A stretch of DNA of 22,610 nt from a virus. Position numbers and translations under genes: made by a program. Location of the stretch: the IMG/VR virus record IMGVR_UViG_3300026097_001472, positions 1 to 22,610 of that record. The stretch is one strand, 5' to 3'. Shown one piece after another: positions 21,224 to 22,610 of the stretch. Positions within the stretch are counted from its first letter, which is position 1; each line of letters opens with the position of its first letter. Below the pieces are notes generated by a model. That model did no database searches. It was not told where the DNA came from and worked only from the letters and a program-made list of their open reading frames with translations.

Positions 21224-22141
21224 TTATGCAATGTATCTTACAATAACAACACCAGAACCACCATTGCCGTTTTGACCTGCTCCTTGCGGGCCACCTTGCC
21301 ACCCGTCAGAGCCTCCGCCGCCGCCAGTGTTTGGCTGACCTGGTTGAGCTGCACTACCTTGAGGACCAGTTGATCCCCCGTTTGTTCCTGTGCCGCCACC
21401 GCCTGGGCCACCAGATCCGGCATTTGATCCAGGACTGTGATAACCGCAACCGCCTCCGCCGCCTCCGCGCTGAACAGGAGATCCGCTAATTGAACTATCT
21501 AAGCCAGCTCCGCCTGGACCTCCAACCGTTGCATTTGTCCCGGCTGCACCTCCTGGATTGCCTTGCCCGCCCGGAACCGCTGATCCTAGTGAACCACTAC
21601 CTCCGTCACCAGCGGGGCTACCTGCTCCGCCTGCTCCTCCTCCGCCTGCGCCTTGGTGATTGCCGCCGCCGCCACCGCCGGATCCGCCTGATCTGCCGGG
21701 TCCTCCTTGGTAGCCTCCACCACCACCACCTCCGGTTGTGGTTATAGAACCAAATGCTGATGGTTGGCCGTCATTTGCTTGCGGACCATAAGGCCCGGTT
21801 GAAGCACCACCACCACCAACCGTTATCGGGGTTGATCCTAGTGTTTTGGTTTGTGATCCTGTTAAATAGCCGCCGGCACCGCCTGCTCCTCCGATAAAAG
21901 ATCCGGCTCCGCCGCCGGCAACAACCAGATGCTCCACATCCAAAGTTGAAGTAATAAGATTGGAAAATTCATTTCCGCCTTTGTGTTTTATTGTGAAGTC
22001 GTGATCACCTTCAGTGGTAAACATGTGTATTACATAGCCGCCTGCCATGTAGATTTCATCACCGCCGGTGATTTCTAAATCACCGATAGATGTGTTAGTT
22101 GGAATATCGTAGTTTTTTCTTAAACTTTTAACATATGGCAT
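21224..22141 (-). CDS. Glycine-rich adhesin-like protein (complete copy)
   Basis: The 305-residue protein has an N-terminal ~75 residues with a small beta-domain pattern (GGYVIHMFTTEGDHDFTI, VEHLVVAGGGAG) and then about 200 residues dominated by Gly with Ser, Pro, Asn and Gln, ending GGSGVVIVRYIA. Similar glycine-rich proteins occur at the tips of marine phage fibres; in the Salmonella phage S16 gp38 adhesin, glycine-rich motifs pack as polyglycine II helices. Receptor binding is therefore a reasonable inference. One Cys (GGGCGYH) is present. ATG 22141 has AGGA about 9 bases upstream. It follows the partial copy by 8 bases, and the unknown conserved gene comes next. Proline and glycine richness makes it a possible hydroxylation target. 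Confidence 0.75.
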   Translation of the reverse strand: MPYVKSLRKNYDIPTNTSIGDLEITGGDEIYMAGGYVIHMFTTEGDHDFTIKHKGGNEFSNLITSTLDVEHLVVAGGGAGSFIGGAGGAGGYLTGSQTKTLGSTPITVGGGGASTGPYGPQANDGQPSAFGSITTTGGGGGGGYQGGPGRSGGSGGGGGGNHQGAGGGGAGGAGSPAGDGGSGSLGSAVPGGQGNPGGAAGTNATVGGPGGAGLDSSISGSPVQRGGGGGGCGYHSPGSNAGSGGPGGGGTGTNGGSTGPQGSAAQPGQPNTGGGGGSDGWQGGPQGAGQNGNGGSGVVIVRYIA

Positions 22142-22279
22142 AAATTATCCTAAGCTGTATATCTAACAATAACAACACCAGGACCTCCGGTGCCGTTTTG
22201 ACCTGCTCCTTGCGGGCCATTTTGCCACCCGTCGGAGCCGCCGCCGCCGCCGGTGTTTGGCTGACCTGGTTGGGCTACA
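21235..22279 (-). repeat. Direct repeat at the 3' ends of the two glycine-rich genes
   Basis: About 120 bases at 21235-21353 and 22161-22279 are nearly the same, offset by 926 bases; for example TGCCGTTTTGACCTGCTCCT occurs at 21265 and 22191. They encode the shared C-terminal ends of the two proteins. Homologous recombination between them could delete or swap a whole gene body. Confidence 0.7.
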
Positions 22280-22610
22280 CTACCTTGTCTGGGTGCTCCG
22301 TTCGGAGTGCCGTTTGTTCCTCCTCCGCCGCCGCCTGGGCCACCAGAGCCGCCGTCGTTGTTTCCTTGCGGGCCGGTGTATCCTCCACAGCCTCCACCGC
22401 CGCCGCCTCTTGTTACAGCAGAACCAGATATATTACTCGAGATACCAGCTCCGCCTGGGCCGCCTGTTCCTTCTGATGGAGGTGCTCCTCCTGTGCCGCC
22501 GGGATTTCCTTGGCCGCCTGGAACCGCTGATCCTGCGGCACCTTTTGGTGCAGGACTTGCGGGTGTTCCGGCACCGCCTGCTCCGCCGCCGCCGCCGCCA
22601 TCGTGATCGC
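22150..22610 (-). CDS. Glycine-rich adhesin-like protein, C-terminal part (cut by window edge)
   Basis: The frame runs from the right edge to TAG at 22150-22152, giving about 152 residues of the C-terminal part. It has the same glycine-rich make-up as the gene at 21224-22141 and ends GGPGVVIVRYTA. The last ~40 residues (QPGQPNTGGGGGSDGWQ onward) are almost identical to that gene, as is the stretch GSAVPGGQGNPGG. It also has the Cys in GGGCGGY. It is a tandem paralogue; the N-terminal domain is outside the window. The strong DNA similarity of the 3' ends suggests recent duplication or gene conversion. Confidence 0.75.
   Translation of the reverse strand, partial: DHDGGGGGGAGGAGTPASPAPKGAAGSAVPGGQGNPGGTGGAPPSEGTGGPGGAGISSNISGSAVTRGGGGGGCGGYTGPQGNNDGGSGGPGGGGGGTNGTPNGAPRQGSVAQPGQPNTGGGGGSDGWQNGPQGAGQNGTGGPGVVIVRYTA

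Noticed and set aside
21216-21302. Upstream extension of the gene at 20766-21215 to 21302
   Set aside because: The extra residues are read from the glycine-rich gene in another frame; the ATG at 21215 has a good Shine-Dalgarno and matches the paralogue start.
21400-22600. Short GCC/CCG-type repeats that could suggest a CRISPR-like or satellite array
   Set aside because: They are the codon repeats of glycine runs; there are no regular spacers or constant repeat units.
21238-22606. Other open frames in the glycine-rich region on both strands
   Set aside because: GC-rich repetitive sequence leaves all frames open; only the frame with the conserved start, Shine-Dalgarno and VVIVRY ending is supported.

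Overview
The window is part of the genome of a T4-like marine contractile-tailed phage, of the cyanophage/pelagiphage type. The evidence is a set of T4 virion homologues (tail sheath gp18, neck gp13 and gp14, tail-completion gp15), a T4 gp1-type dNMP kinase, T4-type late promoters (TAAATA core) before most transcription units, tight gene packing, and a long locus of tail-fibre and adhesin genes. The host cannot be read from the sequence; a marine bacterium is inferred from the gene families. No tRNA, CRISPR array, integrase or insertion sequence was seen, and no gene-free stretch exceeds about 120 bases.

Layout. 1-6.8 kb is the structural core: gp18 (minus, cut by the left edge), a small HNH-like zinc protein (plus), then gp1, a small basic protein and gp13 (all minus), and facing away from them gp14, gp15, a Nudix-like protein and a small helical protein (plus). 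6.8-14.9 kb is a minus-strand adhesin locus with five fibre-like genes: one ending in a cupredoxin-like domain, three with a shared N-terminal module (one with a clear fibrinogen-like GGGWT domain), and one ending in an S74 chaperone domain. Inside this operon lie a flavin-dependent halogenase, a zinc-ribbon protein and a 2-oxoglutarate/Fe(II) oxygenase. 14.9-20.8 kb is a visibly AT-richer plus-strand cassette: a small unknown gene, then six overlapping or abutting genes for different 2OG-Fe(II) oxygenase-like proteins and a second full-length halogenase. Two minus-strand paralogues of an unknown family flank the six-oxygenase/halogenase operon. 20.8-22.6 kb returns to minus-strand genes: one of those paralogues and two tandem glycine-rich adhesin-like proteins, the last cut by the right edge.

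How the genes may work together. Seven oxygenase-like genes and two halogenases sit in and beside adhesin genes, under late-type promoters, and one halogenase is translationally overlapped with a fibre gene. My leading hypothesis is a virion-modification system in which late-expressed hydroxylases and halogenases alter residues on the fibres or glycine-rich adhesins, or a host surface or small molecule at exit. This is inference; the substrates are unknown. A second theme is promoter placement: six genes without a Shine-Dalgarno have a promoter -10 element 4-6 bases before the ATG, which predicts leaderless mRNAs.
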